This document shows positions 47,764 through 57,454 of a stretch of 64,000 bases of DNA, one piece after another. The translations under genes were made by a program, and so were the position numbers. The stretch comes from an uncultured Pseudomonadota bacterium. GTDB taxonomy: Bacteria; Pseudomonadota; Gammaproteobacteria; Methylococcales; Methylomonadaceae. Numbering within the stretch: the stretch's first letter is position 1; each line of letters opens with the position of its first letter. The notes below the pieces were generated by a model. The model ran no database searches, had not been told where the DNA came from, and saw only the letters and a list, made by a program, of their open reading frames with translations. Location of the stretch: assembly GCA_903870545.1 (NCBI GenBank), contig CAIQDI010000018.1, forward strand, positions 124,001 through 188,000. The letters run 5' to 3'.

Positions 47764-48903
47764 TTAAAGGACAGGATATGCCTGAGCGATTTTAGTGCCT
47801 TGTTTGTAGTGAACATCGGGGCAAGCGGTAAAACTGACATTACTTGATGCTTCAAAAAGCATCACAATATCTGAGCCGCCAAATTGAAAGTACGAAATTT
47901 CTTCGCCTTTGCGAAGGGTCACGCCGACTTCTGCCGTGACGATAACCGAAGAAACTTGCGCCATACCCATTGGCAATATCGCCACCAAACCAATCGGCGT
48001 TTCAAGCACCACTAATCCTCGCGCTTGCGTAAATTCATAGCCCGCATCGTCGGGCAATTCAAGTCGCCGCTTTCCTTTTACTGTGCAATTGCCGTCGGGG
48101 TCATGCTCAACGGGAACCGCGCAAACATCCAAATATACTTGTCCCAGAATTACCCGCGCTTCCAACACTTTGCCGCCAACGGGCGTGTGTTGTCGGTGAT
48201 AATCGGTGGTGTTTAGAAAACTGTGTGTAAAAAGCCCATTTCTAAATCTATCTTTATACGGGCTACCTTCCATCAATTCTTGTACTTTCCAATGCAGATT
48301 TTTAATGGTGATGTGCGAATCTGTGCGAATTTCCCATTGCCCTTTAAACACGGCATCCGCTGGCGAAACGATAATACTTTGGTCACATAACGCAGCGACA
48401 GGTCGCATGCCCGGCTTGTGATTTCTCGCGAAAAATTGATTGAAACTCTTCCAGCCGCCGTGCGGACAAATATAATCGCTCATGTTGTAATTGGGCGAGT
48501 TGTACATGGATTCAAGCGATTCGGGCGTGAGCGATTCCGGCGTATCCAGAAATGCGCCCATGGCGCGAGCGTAAATCACCATCCAATTAGAAAGTTGTGT
48601 CGAAGGTGGTGCGTAATCTCGCGGAACGATTTTATTTTGTAATGCTAAAAGAGGCGGCTGATCGAAGATGAAATAAAATTCTGCGAGACGATTGTAAATT
48701 TCCTTACCAGGATAATCTTCTGTAGGAACCCAGTGAAGCAGCTCGTTAAGCCACATTAAATAGTCTTGAAGATTTTTGATGTGTTTGACTTGGGGGACGT
48801 GTTGTTGATGCGTGCTTTTAATCGCCGCCTCGAATTTATCTTCCCAATTATTAGCCTTTATCAGTTCTATCAGTTCCTGAACAACTTCGTGTGTCTGGTA
48901 CAT
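47764..48903 (-). CDS. Phosphatidylserine decarboxylase-like protein
   Basis: The product of 379 residues (start at 48903, AAGGGG upstream) is related to the pyruvoyl-dependent phosphatidylserine decarboxylases but with a long N-terminal region of about 150 residues, like the group often annotated in bacteria and fungi as PSD-like. It has ADAVFKG, FLNTTDYHRQHTPVGGKV with the catalytic His, IGLVAILPMGMAQVSSV, and FGGSDIVMLFE, where the Gly-Ser pair would be cut to make the pyruvoyl group (the usual Thr after Ser is Asp). It could make phosphatidylethanolamine or act on another serine or amino acid compound; the normal psd may be elsewhere in the genome. Confidence 0.82.
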   Translation of the reverse strand: MYQTHEVVQELIELIKANNWEDKFEAAIKSTHQQHVPQVKHIKNLQDYLMWLNELLHWVPTEDYPGKEIYNRLAEFYFIFDQPPLLALQNKIVPRDYAPPSTQLSNWMVIYARAMGAFLDTPESLTPESLESMYNSPNYNMSDYICPHGGWKSFNQFFARNHKPGMRPVAALCDQSIIVSPADAVFKGQWEIRTDSHITIKNLHWKVQELMEGSPYKDRFRNGLFTHSFLNTTDYHRQHTPVGGKVLEARVILGQVYLDVCAVPVEHDPDGNCTVKGKRRLELPDDAGYEFTQARGLVVLETPIGLVAILPMGMAQVSSVIVTAEVGVTLRKGEEISYFQFGGSDIVMLFEASSNVSFTACPDVHYKQGTKIAQAYPVL

Positions 48904-49018
48904 TTTCAATCCCCTTTGGTTATTTTGCCTCATCACTACGTTAAAACGGCTCGGCATAAAAACTATACACCCGTTGATTAAAAACAACTAATTTCAAAAC
49001 ACCCCGCAAAATCTCCTA

Positions 49019-49708
49019 CTACAACTTCGTAATTTCAAACACTGCACCGTAATCGTTGTCGCTGGTGGGCGAAGGTAATTGTGCGCCAAAGGATAATTGC
49101 CAATCGCGCGGCAGAAAAATGACAAATCCCAAAACCGCCACGCTAATCGCGTTATTACCCGTCAATATGTCACCTTGTAAATGTAGCTTTTTTTCAATTA
49201 ACGGGTATTCCACACCTGCCATCACGCCAAACGAATCGCCTTCTCCGGCGTAAGCATGATTTGCGTAATACATGCCTAAATAATAATTCCCTAAATGTTC
49301 TAAATGCACGGCGTTGTTTAAATAGGAAAAACTCGGTATATCAATGGTTTTATTGTACGCCGGCGGTGTAAATCCGGTTTGCGTACCAAAACTGAATTTG
49401 TAATACTCGTTGAGGGTAAAACCTTTTTGGAAATTCGCCAAAATGTGCGGATTTTGCAATTCATTGGTGGGATACAAATCGATATTAAAAATGTTAATCC
49501 CCATTTCTAATTCATCGCCTAAACCATAATCAAGCGTCGTATTACTCGCGCCGGACACGTTACTGAGATTGAATTGCTGTTGAAAAAACACTTTACCTTT
49601 TTCAGTAATATCAGAAGACGGTACGTTAAATAGGTTTTGTTGTGCAACACTAAGCGACGAAAATCCCGCAATAGTCAGTGCCGTTAAAAGACGAAATAGA
49701 TAATTCAT
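49019..49708 (-). CDS. Predicted outer-membrane beta-barrel protein
   Basis: The 229-residue product begins with a signal peptide (YLFRLLTALTIAGFSSLSVA/QQ) and continues with repeated amphipathic strands and aromatic girdle residues (for example YYKFSFGTQTGF and YYLGMYYANHAYAGEG), ending in hydrophobic EITKL. No specific family was recognised. A small porin-like or surface protein is plausible. The start at 49708 is chosen for the signal peptide; an in-frame GTG at 49735 adds nine residues. It stands alone between the decarboxylase gene and the divergent chemoreceptor gene. Confidence 0.7.
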   Translation of the reverse strand: MNYLFRLLTALTIAGFSSLSVAQQNLFNVPSSDITEKGKVFFQQQFNLSNVSGASNTTLDYGLGDELEMGINIFNIDLYPTNELQNPHILANFQKGFTLNEYYKFSFGTQTGFTPPAYNKTIDIPSFSYLNNAVHLEHLGNYYLGMYYANHAYAGEGDSFGVMAGVEYPLIEKKLHLQGDILTGNNAISVAVLGFVIFLPRDWQLSFGAQLPSPTSDNDYGAVFEITKL

Positions 49709-49827
49709 AATTTTATTTTTAAGGTTGGTATTCACGAATTCTAAATTACTGTCGATACAACGTCACTATTAAGTGATAATTCAAACCATCACGCCTCAAT
49801 TATTTTTCACCTTTAGGAATAATTTTT

Positions 49828-52062
49828 ATGTTTAACAATTTTTCTATTCACTCGCGGCTGATTTCAATTATCAGCGCGATGTCCATTTTAGCAATTGTGC
49901 TAAGTGCAGTGGGTCTATTTGGTATTAAATACAGCAACGATAATTTACAAGCCATTTATAAAGATCGCTTAGTGCCTGTTACACAATTATCCGAAATTAA
50001 AGCATTGGAAATTGAGTCACGATTAAAAGTGAATGCCGGGTTTGTTTTTGATAGCGTTGAAGAAAATGAGCGGAATACTTTAGCGATTAAAGAAAACATC
50101 GTTAAAGTTGATAATCTTTGGAAGGATTACATGGCGACTTATTTGACACCGGAAGAAAAAATTCTGGCTGATAAGTTTTTTAAAGACAACGAAAAATATA
50201 ACAATCAAGCATTATTGCCCGCAACACCCTTGATAAAAGCAAACGAGACTGAAATTCTTAAAAAACTGATTACTGTAGAAATTCGCCCACTTTTTGATGC
50301 TATATCTGAAGACATTGATAACTTAATCAAAATTCAAATTGATATTTCAAAACAAACTTACGATGCCGCGCAAGAACTTTATAACATGATTTTAATCGGT
50401 TCAATCATCACTTTAGTTTTCGGTTTAGGGTTCTCTATTGTTATTGGTTTGGCGATTATTCGGAGCATCACGGGCGCAATCGATAACGCGCAAAAAGCCG
50501 CCACGGCAATTGCTTACGGTGATTTAAGTTCACGGATTGTGATTGAAACCAATGATGAAATCAGCGTGTTATTACGCGCGATGCAAACCATGCAAACCAA
50601 TTTGAATCAACTGATTCAAGAAATTGAAACGATTGTTAATGCCGTAGCGCGGGGTGATTTTAGTCAAAAAATGAATCTGACTGATAAACAGGGATTTGGA
50701 AAAGAGGTTGGTAGTGCGTTAAATCAACTCAGTGACATTGTTGAAGAGGCATTTAAAGATACGATTCGCGTTTCTGAAGCCTTATCAAAAGGCGATTTAA
50801 CTCAAAAAGTAACCAAAGATTACAAAGGGTTATTTGGTTTAACCGCAAAAGGTGTAAACGGCACGGTGACTGCTTTAACGAAAATCGTAAATGAAATTCA
50901 AGAGATGGTTGATGCAGCGGCAAACCAAGGCGAATTTAGCTATAAAATTAGCATGACGGGGAAAACCGGTTTCACCAAAACCATTACCGAATCGTTAAAT
51001 CGTTTATCTAACGTCACCGAAAGTGGTTTAAAGGATGTTGTGCGAGTCACCGGTGCGTTAGCTGACGGCGATTTGACACAAAAAATCACTCAAGATTACG
51101 CGGGAATTTTCAATGATGTGAAAATCGGTATCAATAATACCACCGACAATTTAAAAAGTTTAATGGCGGAAATTAAAGAAACGACGGACATGATTGCGGC
51201 GGCATCCACAGAAATTGCGGCGGGAAATAATGATTTAGCGAGTCGCACTGAAAAACAAGCCGCCGCGTTAGAAGAAACCGCCGCAAGTATGCACGAATTG
51301 ACTTCCACCGTCACACACAACAGTGAAAATGCGAAACAAGCCAACACCCTCGCGGTTGGCGCAACAGAAACCGCAAACAAAGGTGTCATCGTGGTCAAGC
51401 AAGTTGTCAGCACCATGGACAACATTAACGAATCATCTTTACGAATCGTCGATATTATTTCGGTGATTGATGACATTGCTTTTCAAACCAACATTTTGGC
51501 ACTGAACGCCGCAGTCGAAGCGGCTCGCGCCGGTGATCAAGGTAAAGGTTTTGCGGTGGTGGCGATTGAAGTTCGGAATTTGGCGCAACGTGCCGCGAAT
51601 GCCGCTGGTGAAATTAAACGTTTAATCAGTGATTCCGTTGAACGGGTTTCAGGTGGTAGCAAGCAAGTCGCCGAAGCTGGTCAAACGATGCAAGATATTG
51701 TGAGTGCTATTCAAGGTGTTACCACGATTATTGCTGAAATTGCCAGCGCGTCCGATGAACAAAGTGCCGGAATTTCTCAAGTTGGTCAAGCGATTGCGTC
51801 AATGGATGATGTCACACAACAAAATGCGGCGTTAGTTGAACAAGTTGCCGCTACGGCTGAATCACTCGAAACGCAAACGCAACACTTAGCCAAAGAACTG
51901 GCGCATTTCAAAACAGGGAATGAACGTGGTCAACGAAAATTGGTGAAAGAAACGATTTCGACCGTAAAAAAAAGTACGCCTGTGAAAAAAGTGATTTCGT
52001 CGCCGAAAGCGAAGGCAAAAGAAATATTTTTATCGGACAATGATGATTGGGAAGAATTTTAG
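49828..52062 (+). CDS. Methyl-accepting chemotaxis protein with serial HAMP modules
   Basis: The 744-residue chemoreceptor has a first membrane helix (about 13-33), a periplasmic four-helix-bundle sensor (to about 185), a second membrane helix (about 188-210), then five HAMP-like modules in a row, each around a (G)DL/F-type turn: [36 protein letters not shown] and ADGDLTQKI. The signalling tip [20 protein letters not shown] is well conserved, flanked by methylation helices. The last five residues DWEEF match the xWxxF tether for CheR/CheB. No che genes are nearby. The ligand is unknown. Confidence 0.93.
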   Translation: MFNNFSIHSRLISIISAMSILAIVLSAVGLFGIKYSNDNLQAIYKDRLVPVTQLSEIKALEIESRLKVNAGFVFDSVEENERNTLAIKENIVKVDNLWKDYMATYLTPEEKILADKFFKDNEKYNNQALLPATPLIKANETEILKKLITVEIRPLFDAISEDIDNLIKIQIDISKQTYDAAQELYNMILIGSIITLVFGLGFSIVIGLAIIRSITGAIDNAQKAATAIAYGDLSSRIVIETNDEISVLLRAMQTMQTNLNQLIQEIETIVNAVARGDFSQKMNLTDKQGFGKEVGSALNQLSDIVEEAFKDTIRVSEALSKGDLTQKVTKDYKGLFGLTAKGVNGTVTALTKIVNEIQEMVDAAANQGEFSYKISMTGKTGFTKTITESLNRLSNVTESGLKDVVRVTGALADGDLTQKITQDYAGIFNDVKIGINNTTDNLKSLMAEIKETTDMIAAASTEIAAGNNDLASRTEKQAAALEETAASMHELTSTVTHNSENAKQANTLAVGATETANKGVIVVKQVVSTMDNINESSLRIVDIISVIDDIAFQTNILALNAAVEAARAGDQGKGFAVVAIEVRNLAQRAANAAGEIKRLISDSVERVSGGSKQVAEAGQTMQDIVSAIQGVTTIIAEIASASDEQSAGISQVGQAIASMDDVTQQNAALVEQVAATAESLETQTQHLAKELAHFKTGNERGQRKLVKETISTVKKSTPVKKVISSPKAKAKEIFLSDNDDWEEF

Positions 52063-52097
52063 AACGTGTCGTGACGTTGTTGAAATAGGCGTGGAGT

Positions 52098-52113
52098 GCA
52101 GACTTTTGTCTGC
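52098..52113 (+). other. Small hairpin after the chemoreceptor gene
   Basis: GCAGAC and GTCTGC around TTTT, 35 bases after the stop. No T-run follows. It may be part of a degenerate intergenic repeat. Otherwise the 133 bases between the two genes hold nothing recognisable. Confidence 0.3.
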
Positions 52114-52195
52114 GCTTATGCTTAATTTTAGAATATTGACGCTGGAGGTGAATGTTTAAAAGTGACCATTCAAAGAGTTAGATTTTGTGCCATTT

Positions 52196-52723
52196 TCAAT
52201 TTTTCTGTGGACGACGAGCATCAATAAATCGCTCGCGCCAGTAGCTATTTTTCAAACTCGACACCATCACCTTTCCCGCGCGAGAACTGGGCGCGTGAAC
52301 AAAATTATTTTCATTTACATAAATTCCCACATGTGACGCGGAATCGCCACTGGTATTAAAAAATAACAAATCCCCCGAGTGGATATTATTATTCGCTACA
52401 GGCGTTAACGCATTCGACATTTCACGCACGGTACGCGGCAAATGCACGCCATTATGATCGTACACATATTTCACAAAACCACTGCAATCAAACCCTTCTT
52501 CTGGCGACGCTTTGCCATAATGATACGGCGCACCTTGAAAACTCAACGCATAATCTACCGCCGGTGTATTCGCACTGTGTTTGACAACGGGACGCGCGAC
52601 CGGTTCAGGTTTAATATCCATATCGCCCGCGCAACCTGATAATAAAGCCAATGCAACAGGAAGAATCAACGGTTTAAACCACGGTAAAACGTTTTTGGAC
52701 AAAGAATGAGAAAGTGTTTTCAT
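52196..52723 (-). CDS. NlpC/P60-family lipoprotein endopeptidase
   Basis: The 175-residue product is a lipoprotein (LALLSGCAG lipobox) with an NlpC/P60 domain that cleaves gamma-D-Glu-DAP links in peptidoglycan, like Spr/MepS and MepH. The catalytic Cys is in FDCSGFVKYVY, the His in SASHVGIYVN, and the third residue in NNFVHAPSSRAGKV. The length is near that of the E. coli enzymes. It would work at the outer membrane in wall growth. Confidence 0.93.
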   Translation of the reverse strand: MKTLSHSLSKNVLPWFKPLILPVALALLSGCAGDMDIKPEPVARPVVKHSANTPAVDYALSFQGAPYHYGKASPEEGFDCSGFVKYVYDHNGVHLPRTVREMSNALTPVANNNIHSGDLLFFNTSGDSASHVGIYVNENNFVHAPSSRAGKVMVSSLKNSYWRERFIDARRPQKN

Positions 52724-52747
52724 GACGTAATCAAAGCTAAATTTAAA

Positions 52748-52788
52748 TTAAAAAATAGACGCTGCTACATCAAAAAGACAGCAGCGTC
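52748..52788 (-). terminator. Terminator downstream of the 67-residue ORF
   Basis: GACGCTGCT (52758-52766) and AGCAGCGTC (52780-52788) form a perfect 9-bp stem. On the minus strand it is followed by TATTTTTTAA, so it ends transcripts coming from the small ORF at 52802-53005. Confidence 0.75.
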
Positions 52789-52801
52789 ACGTTTAAAGCC
52801 A

Positions 52802-53005
52802 TCAAACATAAGTGCGAACATATTGACGCGCAAAACTACGAATTGGAGCTTTATGTTGTTGAAATTCTTCATAAACATGATGTACATCTAACGGCGTAAT
52901 GTGAGCATAAATGCCAAAACCGGTTTGGTTAATAAATTCGTCACTCAGGGCTTCAATAAAATTCCACCAGACAGAATCATTGCTATTGTCTTGTTCAGTT
53001 TTCAT
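52802..53005 (-). CDS. Small hypothetical protein, 67 residues
   Basis: No family was recognised. The start at 53005 has AGGTG 7 bases upstream, and a perfect terminator lies 14 bases past the stop, which together argue that the frame is real. The product is hydrophilic with aromatic residues (SVWWNFIEALSDEFINQTGFGIYAHI) and a basic end (SFARQYVRTYV); it has no signal peptide. It lies between the NlpC/P60 gene and the divergent nadE. Confidence 0.55.
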   Translation of the reverse strand: MKTEQDNSNDSVWWNFIEALSDEFINQTGFGIYAHITPLDVHHVYEEFQQHKAPIRSFARQYVRTYV

Positions 53006-53117
53006 GGGTTTCACCTGTTATAAAAATAAAATTAGTGCCATCAAATCGTCAGTACAAAATTCGATGCTTAGGTTATGATTGCAGGCAGATTCCTTTGAAC
53101 CTTTTACCTAAAAAGTC

Positions 53118-54773
53118 ATGACCCTAAAAATCGCGCTTGTTCAAACTGACAGTTTAATCGGCAACGTTGCCACAAACTTTAACCGAATTATTGAAATCGT
53201 AACGAAGGTAAAAAACGCCTTAGTGATTGATTTAATTGTATTTCCAGAATTAACGCTCACAGGATACCCGCCCGAAGATTTGTTGTTTCGACGGGATTTT
53301 ATAACTGAAGCTAATAACACACTATTTGAACTAGCAAGCATCGCGCCAGACATTGGAATTGTGGTCGGATTTCCCGAATTTGATGGTGAAAAGTTGTATA
53401 ACAGTGCGGCGGTTTTGTCGGAAGGCTGCATTTCTGCCATTTATCGCAAACAAAAATTACCGAATGACGGTGTATTTGACGAACAGCGTTATTTTACGGC
53501 GGGCGAAAAACCGGTCGTGTTTGAGTTCAAAGGTCAATTTATTGGCTTGAGTATTTGCGAAGATGTTTGGCATTGCGACATGGTGCAAGCGACCAAAGAC
53601 GCGGGTGCAGAAATTTTATTGACGCTTAATGCTTCACCATTTCATGCGGGCAAAGCACAACAACGTGAAACGTTAATCAGCTCGCACGCGAAAGCCGCAC
53701 AACTTCCCATTGTTTATGTGAATGCGGTCGGCGGGCAAGATGAATTGGTGTTTGATGGCGCGTCGTTTGTGGTCAATGCGAAAGGTGAAATCGTTTTTCG
53801 GGCGGAAGAATTTGTCGAACAAATCAGCGTGGTGGAATTTGAAAATGGTCAGCCTTTAGAGCAAATCCCTCTCAGCCTCCCTTTCAAAAAGGAGGGACAA
53901 AAGAAAGCCCCCTTTTTGAAGGGGGTTGGGGGATTTGCTTTAATTTATAAAGCCCTCGTTCTCGGCACGGCGGATTACGTTCGCAAAAATGGTTTTAAAG
54001 GTGCCATTTTAGGATTGTCGGGCGGCATTGATTCAGCGTTGGTGTTAGCGTTAGCGGTTGATGCGTTGGGCGCGGAGAATGTTGAAGCCGTTTCGTTGCC
54101 GTCAAAATATACGCTCGACATGAGCAACGATGACGCGAAAATTCAAGCTGACATCATGGGCGTGAAATACCATTCGATTCCGATTGAACCAGCGGTAAAA
54201 GCGTTCACCGAAATATTGGCGAAAACTTTTGCTAATACGCCCGCCGATACCACAGAAGAAAATATCCAAGCGCGTTGTCGCGGTGTCGTGTTGATGGCGA
54301 TGTCAAATAAACAAGGAAAATTGCTTTTAACCACTGGCAATAAAAGCGAAATGAGCGTCGGTTATGCCACGTTGTACGGCGATATGTGTGGCGGTTTTGC
54401 GCCGTTGAAAGATGTACCAAAATTGCTGGTTTATGAATTGGCGCGTTTTCGTAATTCGATTTCGCCCGTCATTCCAGAGCGCGTACTGACTCGTGCGCCG
54501 TCGGCGGAATTGTCACCAAATCAACAAGATTCCGATTCGTTGCCGCCTTATGAAATACTCGATCCGATTTTGGCGCGTTATATTGAACAAAATCAAACCG
54601 CTGATGAAATTATCGCCGCTGGATTTTCGCTCGAACACGTCACACGCGCCATTCGTTTAGTGGACGGGAGCGAATACAAACGCCGTCAATCAGCAACCGG
54701 AATCCGCATTAGCGAACGCGCTTTTGGACGTGACCGCCGCTATCCAATTACTTCGGGTTATCGCGGCATTTAA
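53118..54773 (+). CDS. nadE: Glutamine-dependent NAD+ synthetase
   Basis: NadE makes NAD+ from deamido-NAD+, ATP and glutamine. The 551-residue product has an N-terminal nitrilase-type glutaminase domain with the triad E44 (FPELTLTGY), K113 (KQKLPNDG) and C147 (SICEDVWH), and a C-terminal ATP-pyrophosphatase domain with the P-loop LGLSGGIDSALVL. Between them, residues about 249-273 are encoded by a 78-bp palindromic repeat inserted in frame in the linker, just before ALVLGTADYVRKNGFKG. The insertion is in an exposed junction and both active sites are intact, so the enzyme should still work. Confidence 0.95.
   Translation: MTLKIALVQTDSLIGNVATNFNRIIEIVTKVKNALVIDLIVFPELTLTGYPPEDLLFRRDFITEANNTLFELASIAPDIGIVVGFPEFDGEKLYNSAAVLSEGCISAIYRKQKLPNDGVFDEQRYFTAGEKPVVFEFKGQFIGLSICEDVWHCDMVQATKDAGAEILLTLNASPFHAGKAQQRETLISSHAKAAQLPIVYVNAVGGQDELVFDGASFVVNAKGEIVFRAEEFVEQISVVEFENGQPLEQIPLSLPFKKEGQKKAPFLKGVGGFALIYKALVLGTADYVRKNGFKGAILGLSGGIDSALVLALAVDALGAENVEAVSLPSKYTLDMSNDDAKIQADIMGVKYHSIPIEPAVKAFTEILAKTFANTPADTTEENIQARCRGVVLMAMSNKQGKLLLTTGNKSEMSVGYATLYGDMCGGFAPLKDVPKLLVYELARFRNSISPVIPERVLTRAPSAELSPNQQDSDSLPPYEILDPILARYIEQNQTADEIIAAGFSLEHVTRAIRLVDGSEYKRRQSATGIRISERAFGRDRRYPITSGYRGI
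53861..53938 (+). repeat. Palindromic repeat inserted in frame in nadE
   Basis: The element starts GCAAATCCC and ends GGGATTTGC, and holds two inner hairpins: CCTCCCTTT with AAAAGGAGGG, and CCCCCTTTTTGAAGGGGG. It is 78 bp (26 codons) and stays in frame, adding a Leu/Pro/Lys/Gly-rich stretch to the domain linker. It resembles dispersed C-rich/G-rich palindromes of cyanobacteria and filamentous sulfur bacteria and the logic of Rickettsia palindromic elements. Confidence 0.8.
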
Positions 54774-54820
54774 GTTAGAATGACGCTAATCTATTATTTT
54801 TTATTTTAAAGAGGAACTCC

Positions 54821-57442
54821 ATGCGGAATTTGAAATTTTTACCCGCGTTGCTGGGCGGCACAATCGTGCTTGCAGTGGTTTTATTCGTTGCCTTTCATTT
54901 TATTTTTATCGATTTTTTTGTAGACCTGTGGTGGTATCAATCGCTGAAATTAGAATCGTATTTTTGGCTGCGCTTACTGTATAAATTTTTTCTTTCCGGT
55001 GGCGTGACGCTGGCATTTTTCATCATTTTCTTTACCCATTTTTGGTTGGCAGCGCGTTATTTAGGCTTGAATTCCGCCGAAAATTTGAGTAATTCAGAAA
55101 ATAGCCGCGTTCAAAAATTTGCCGATACTTTTATGAGTGGCTCGGCGAAAATTTATACGCCTATTTCGTTATTTTTAGCGTTGATGATTGCCACGCCATT
55201 TTATGATCAATGGGAATCGACCTTGATGTATTTCTTCGGCGATACATCGGGCGTAAAAGAAACGGTTTACGGCAACGACGTGAGTTTTTATATGCTCTCG
55301 TATCCGACTTATCAACTCATTCAACAAGTGTTGTTAATCACCGCCTCGTTAATTTTTGTCATGGTGGGCATTTTGTATTGGTTGGAACACACTTACATTC
55401 CCAATCAGCGCAAAAGTTATCCGAAAGGCGCGAAAATTCATTTAACATTGTTGATTGGTTTTGTGGTGGCGTTTGTGCTGTGGGGCTTTATGCTGGAACG
55501 CTTCGCACTGCTTTATACCGATAATCACGAACCGATTTTTTTCGGACCTGGATTTATTGAAGTGCGTTATTTTGTGCCGTTAATTTGGGCGGCGATGGCG
55601 ACATTTTTAATTTTCGCGCTGGTGGCGATTCAATTTGTTCATTCTGAAAAACACAATAAACCGCTGCCGTTGTGGATGTCACTATTGGTATTTTTAGCAG
55701 TTTGGCAAACGCCGAATTTGCAGTTTATTCCGGATGCGTTGCAACGTTTTGTGGTGAATCCGAATCCGGTTAAAGCCGAAAAAGAATTTATGCAACACAA
55801 CATCAACGCGACCCTCGCGGCGTACGATTTGCAAAATATCAAAACGGTAGAAATGACGGTGAAACTGGATGCCGCGCAAGATATTGAAACATGGAGTTCG
55901 CAAAAGCATTTTGAAAATATCCCCGTTTGGGATCGGGAATTTATTATTTTCAGTTATAAACAGCTGCAAGAAATTCGTCCGTATTACAAATTTTTATCGG
56001 TGGACGAAGACCGCTATTTGATTTCGAATCATCTCCGTCAAGTGAACATTTCTGCGCGAGAAGTGAACATTTCTAAATTACCGAAAGAAGCACAGAATTG
56101 GGAAAATCGACATTTACGTTACACGCACGGTTATGGCGCAGTGATGACACCTGCCGCGCAAGAGGCAGATGCGCCGTTGACGTGGTATTTGCGGGATTTG
56201 AATATGCACTCGGACGTGAATTTAACCGTCGCTCATCCTGATATTTATTACGGTCAAGAACAATACGATTACGCAATTGTGCCGAATGAATTAAACGTGG
56301 TCGGCATTGCTGGCACCGACCGATTGGAAAGTGAAGCGTATCACGGCGATGGGGGAATTCCGTTTAGTTCGACGTTTAAAAAAGCGTTATTTGCCTTTAA
56401 ATTAGCCGACGAAAAGCTGTTTTTTTCCACCAACATTTCCACAGACAGCAAACTGAAAATTTATCGCAACATTACCGAACGTATTCACAAACTTACGCCG
56501 TTTTTGCATTTGGATAAAGATCCCTATTTAGTCATGACGAAAGACCGTTTTTATTGGATTCAAGATGCGTACACGTTATCTGATAAATATCCGGTATCAA
56601 AACCAATGAAAAATGAAGGTTTGAACGGTGAAAAACCGTTTAATTACATTCGTAATTCGGTGAAAATTGCGGTCGATGCGTTTGATGGTGATGTGGATTA
56701 TTATTTGACCGACTCGAACGACGTGATTGCCAAAGCCTACAACCGCGCGTATCCGAGCTTATTTAAACCGCTGGACGAAATGCCCGCCGAATTGAAAGCG
56801 CATTTACGTTATCCGCGCGATTTGTACACGGTTCAAATGCAAGTTTACGCAAAATATCATCAACAAAGTCCCGAATTATTTTACGAACAAGCCGAAACGT
56901 GGGCGCAAGCCAATGTGCGCGAAAAACCGGTTTTGCCGTATTATCAAACAATGGATTTTGGCGAGTGTAACGACACCGAAGAATTTGATTTAATTAACGC
57001 GATGACACCGGTTAATCGAAACAATTTAAGCATGGTCGGCATTGCCAGCACGATGGATAAAATCGGCTGTAGCGGTGCGTATAAACCCAATTTGACCGTA
57101 TTCAAATTCGGTAAAGATGTGCAAGTGAATGGCCCTGAACAAATCGAGGCGTTAACGCAACAACATCCTGAAATTTCGGAACAATTTACGTTGTGGGATC
57201 AAAATGGTTCGTCAGTAGAAATGGGACGAATGGTGATTTTGCCCATGAACAACACGATTTTATATGTTCAACCGATTTACATTGCCTCGACCAAAAACAA
57301 AATGCCAGAATTGACGCGAATTATTGTGTCGATTGGCAACGAAACGGTGATGGACACGACGCTGCATTCGGCGTTAGATCGCTTAAAAAACATTTTCATT
57401 AACAAATCGCGCACGGTTGATTCCGCAGCGTCGAAACATTAA
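54821..57442 (+). CDS. UPF0182-family membrane protein
   Basis: The 873-residue product matches the UPF0182 (COG1615) family: about seven membrane helices in the first 310 residues, starting with the FIDFFVDLWWYQSLKLESYF motif after helix 1, then a large extracytoplasmic domain with TPFLHLDKDPYLVMTKDRFYWIQDAYT and the later RNSVKIAVDAFDGDVDYYL segment, both typical. The function of the family is not known. It has GAGG upstream and is followed after 12 bases by pmbA, so the two may be co-transcribed. Confidence 0.9.
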   Translation: MRNLKFLPALLGGTIVLAVVLFVAFHFIFIDFFVDLWWYQSLKLESYFWLRLLYKFFLSGGVTLAFFIIFFTHFWLAARYLGLNSAENLSNSENSRVQKFADTFMSGSAKIYTPISLFLALMIATPFYDQWESTLMYFFGDTSGVKETVYGNDVSFYMLSYPTYQLIQQVLLITASLIFVMVGILYWLEHTYIPNQRKSYPKGAKIHLTLLIGFVVAFVLWGFMLERFALLYTDNHEPIFFGPGFIEVRYFVPLIWAAMATFLIFALVAIQFVHSEKHNKPLPLWMSLLVFLAVWQTPNLQFIPDALQRFVVNPNPVKAEKEFMQHNINATLAAYDLQNIKTVEMTVKLDAAQDIETWSSQKHFENIPVWDREFIIFSYKQLQEIRPYYKFLSVDEDRYLISNHLRQVNISAREVNISKLPKEAQNWENRHLRYTHGYGAVMTPAAQEADAPLTWYLRDLNMHSDVNLTVAHPDIYYGQEQYDYAIVPNELNVVGIAGTDRLESEAYHGDGGIPFSSTFKKALFAFKLADEKLFFSTNISTDSKLKIYRNITERIHKLTPFLHLDKDPYLVMTKDRFYWIQDAYTLSDKYPVSKPMKNEGLNGEKPFNYIRNSVKIAVDAFDGDVDYYLTDSNDVIAKAYNRAYPSLFKPLDEMPAELKAHLRYPRDLYTVQMQVYAKYHQQSPELFYEQAETWAQANVREKPVLPYYQTMDFGECNDTEEFDLINAMTPVNRNNLSMVGIASTMDKIGCSGAYKPNLTVFKFGKDVQVNGPEQIEALTQQHPEISEQFTLWDQNGSSVEMGRMVILPMNNTILYVQPIYIASTKNKMPELTRIIVSIGNETVMDTTLHSALDRLKNIFINKSRTVDSAASKH

Positions 57443-57454
57443 AAGGATTTCTTT

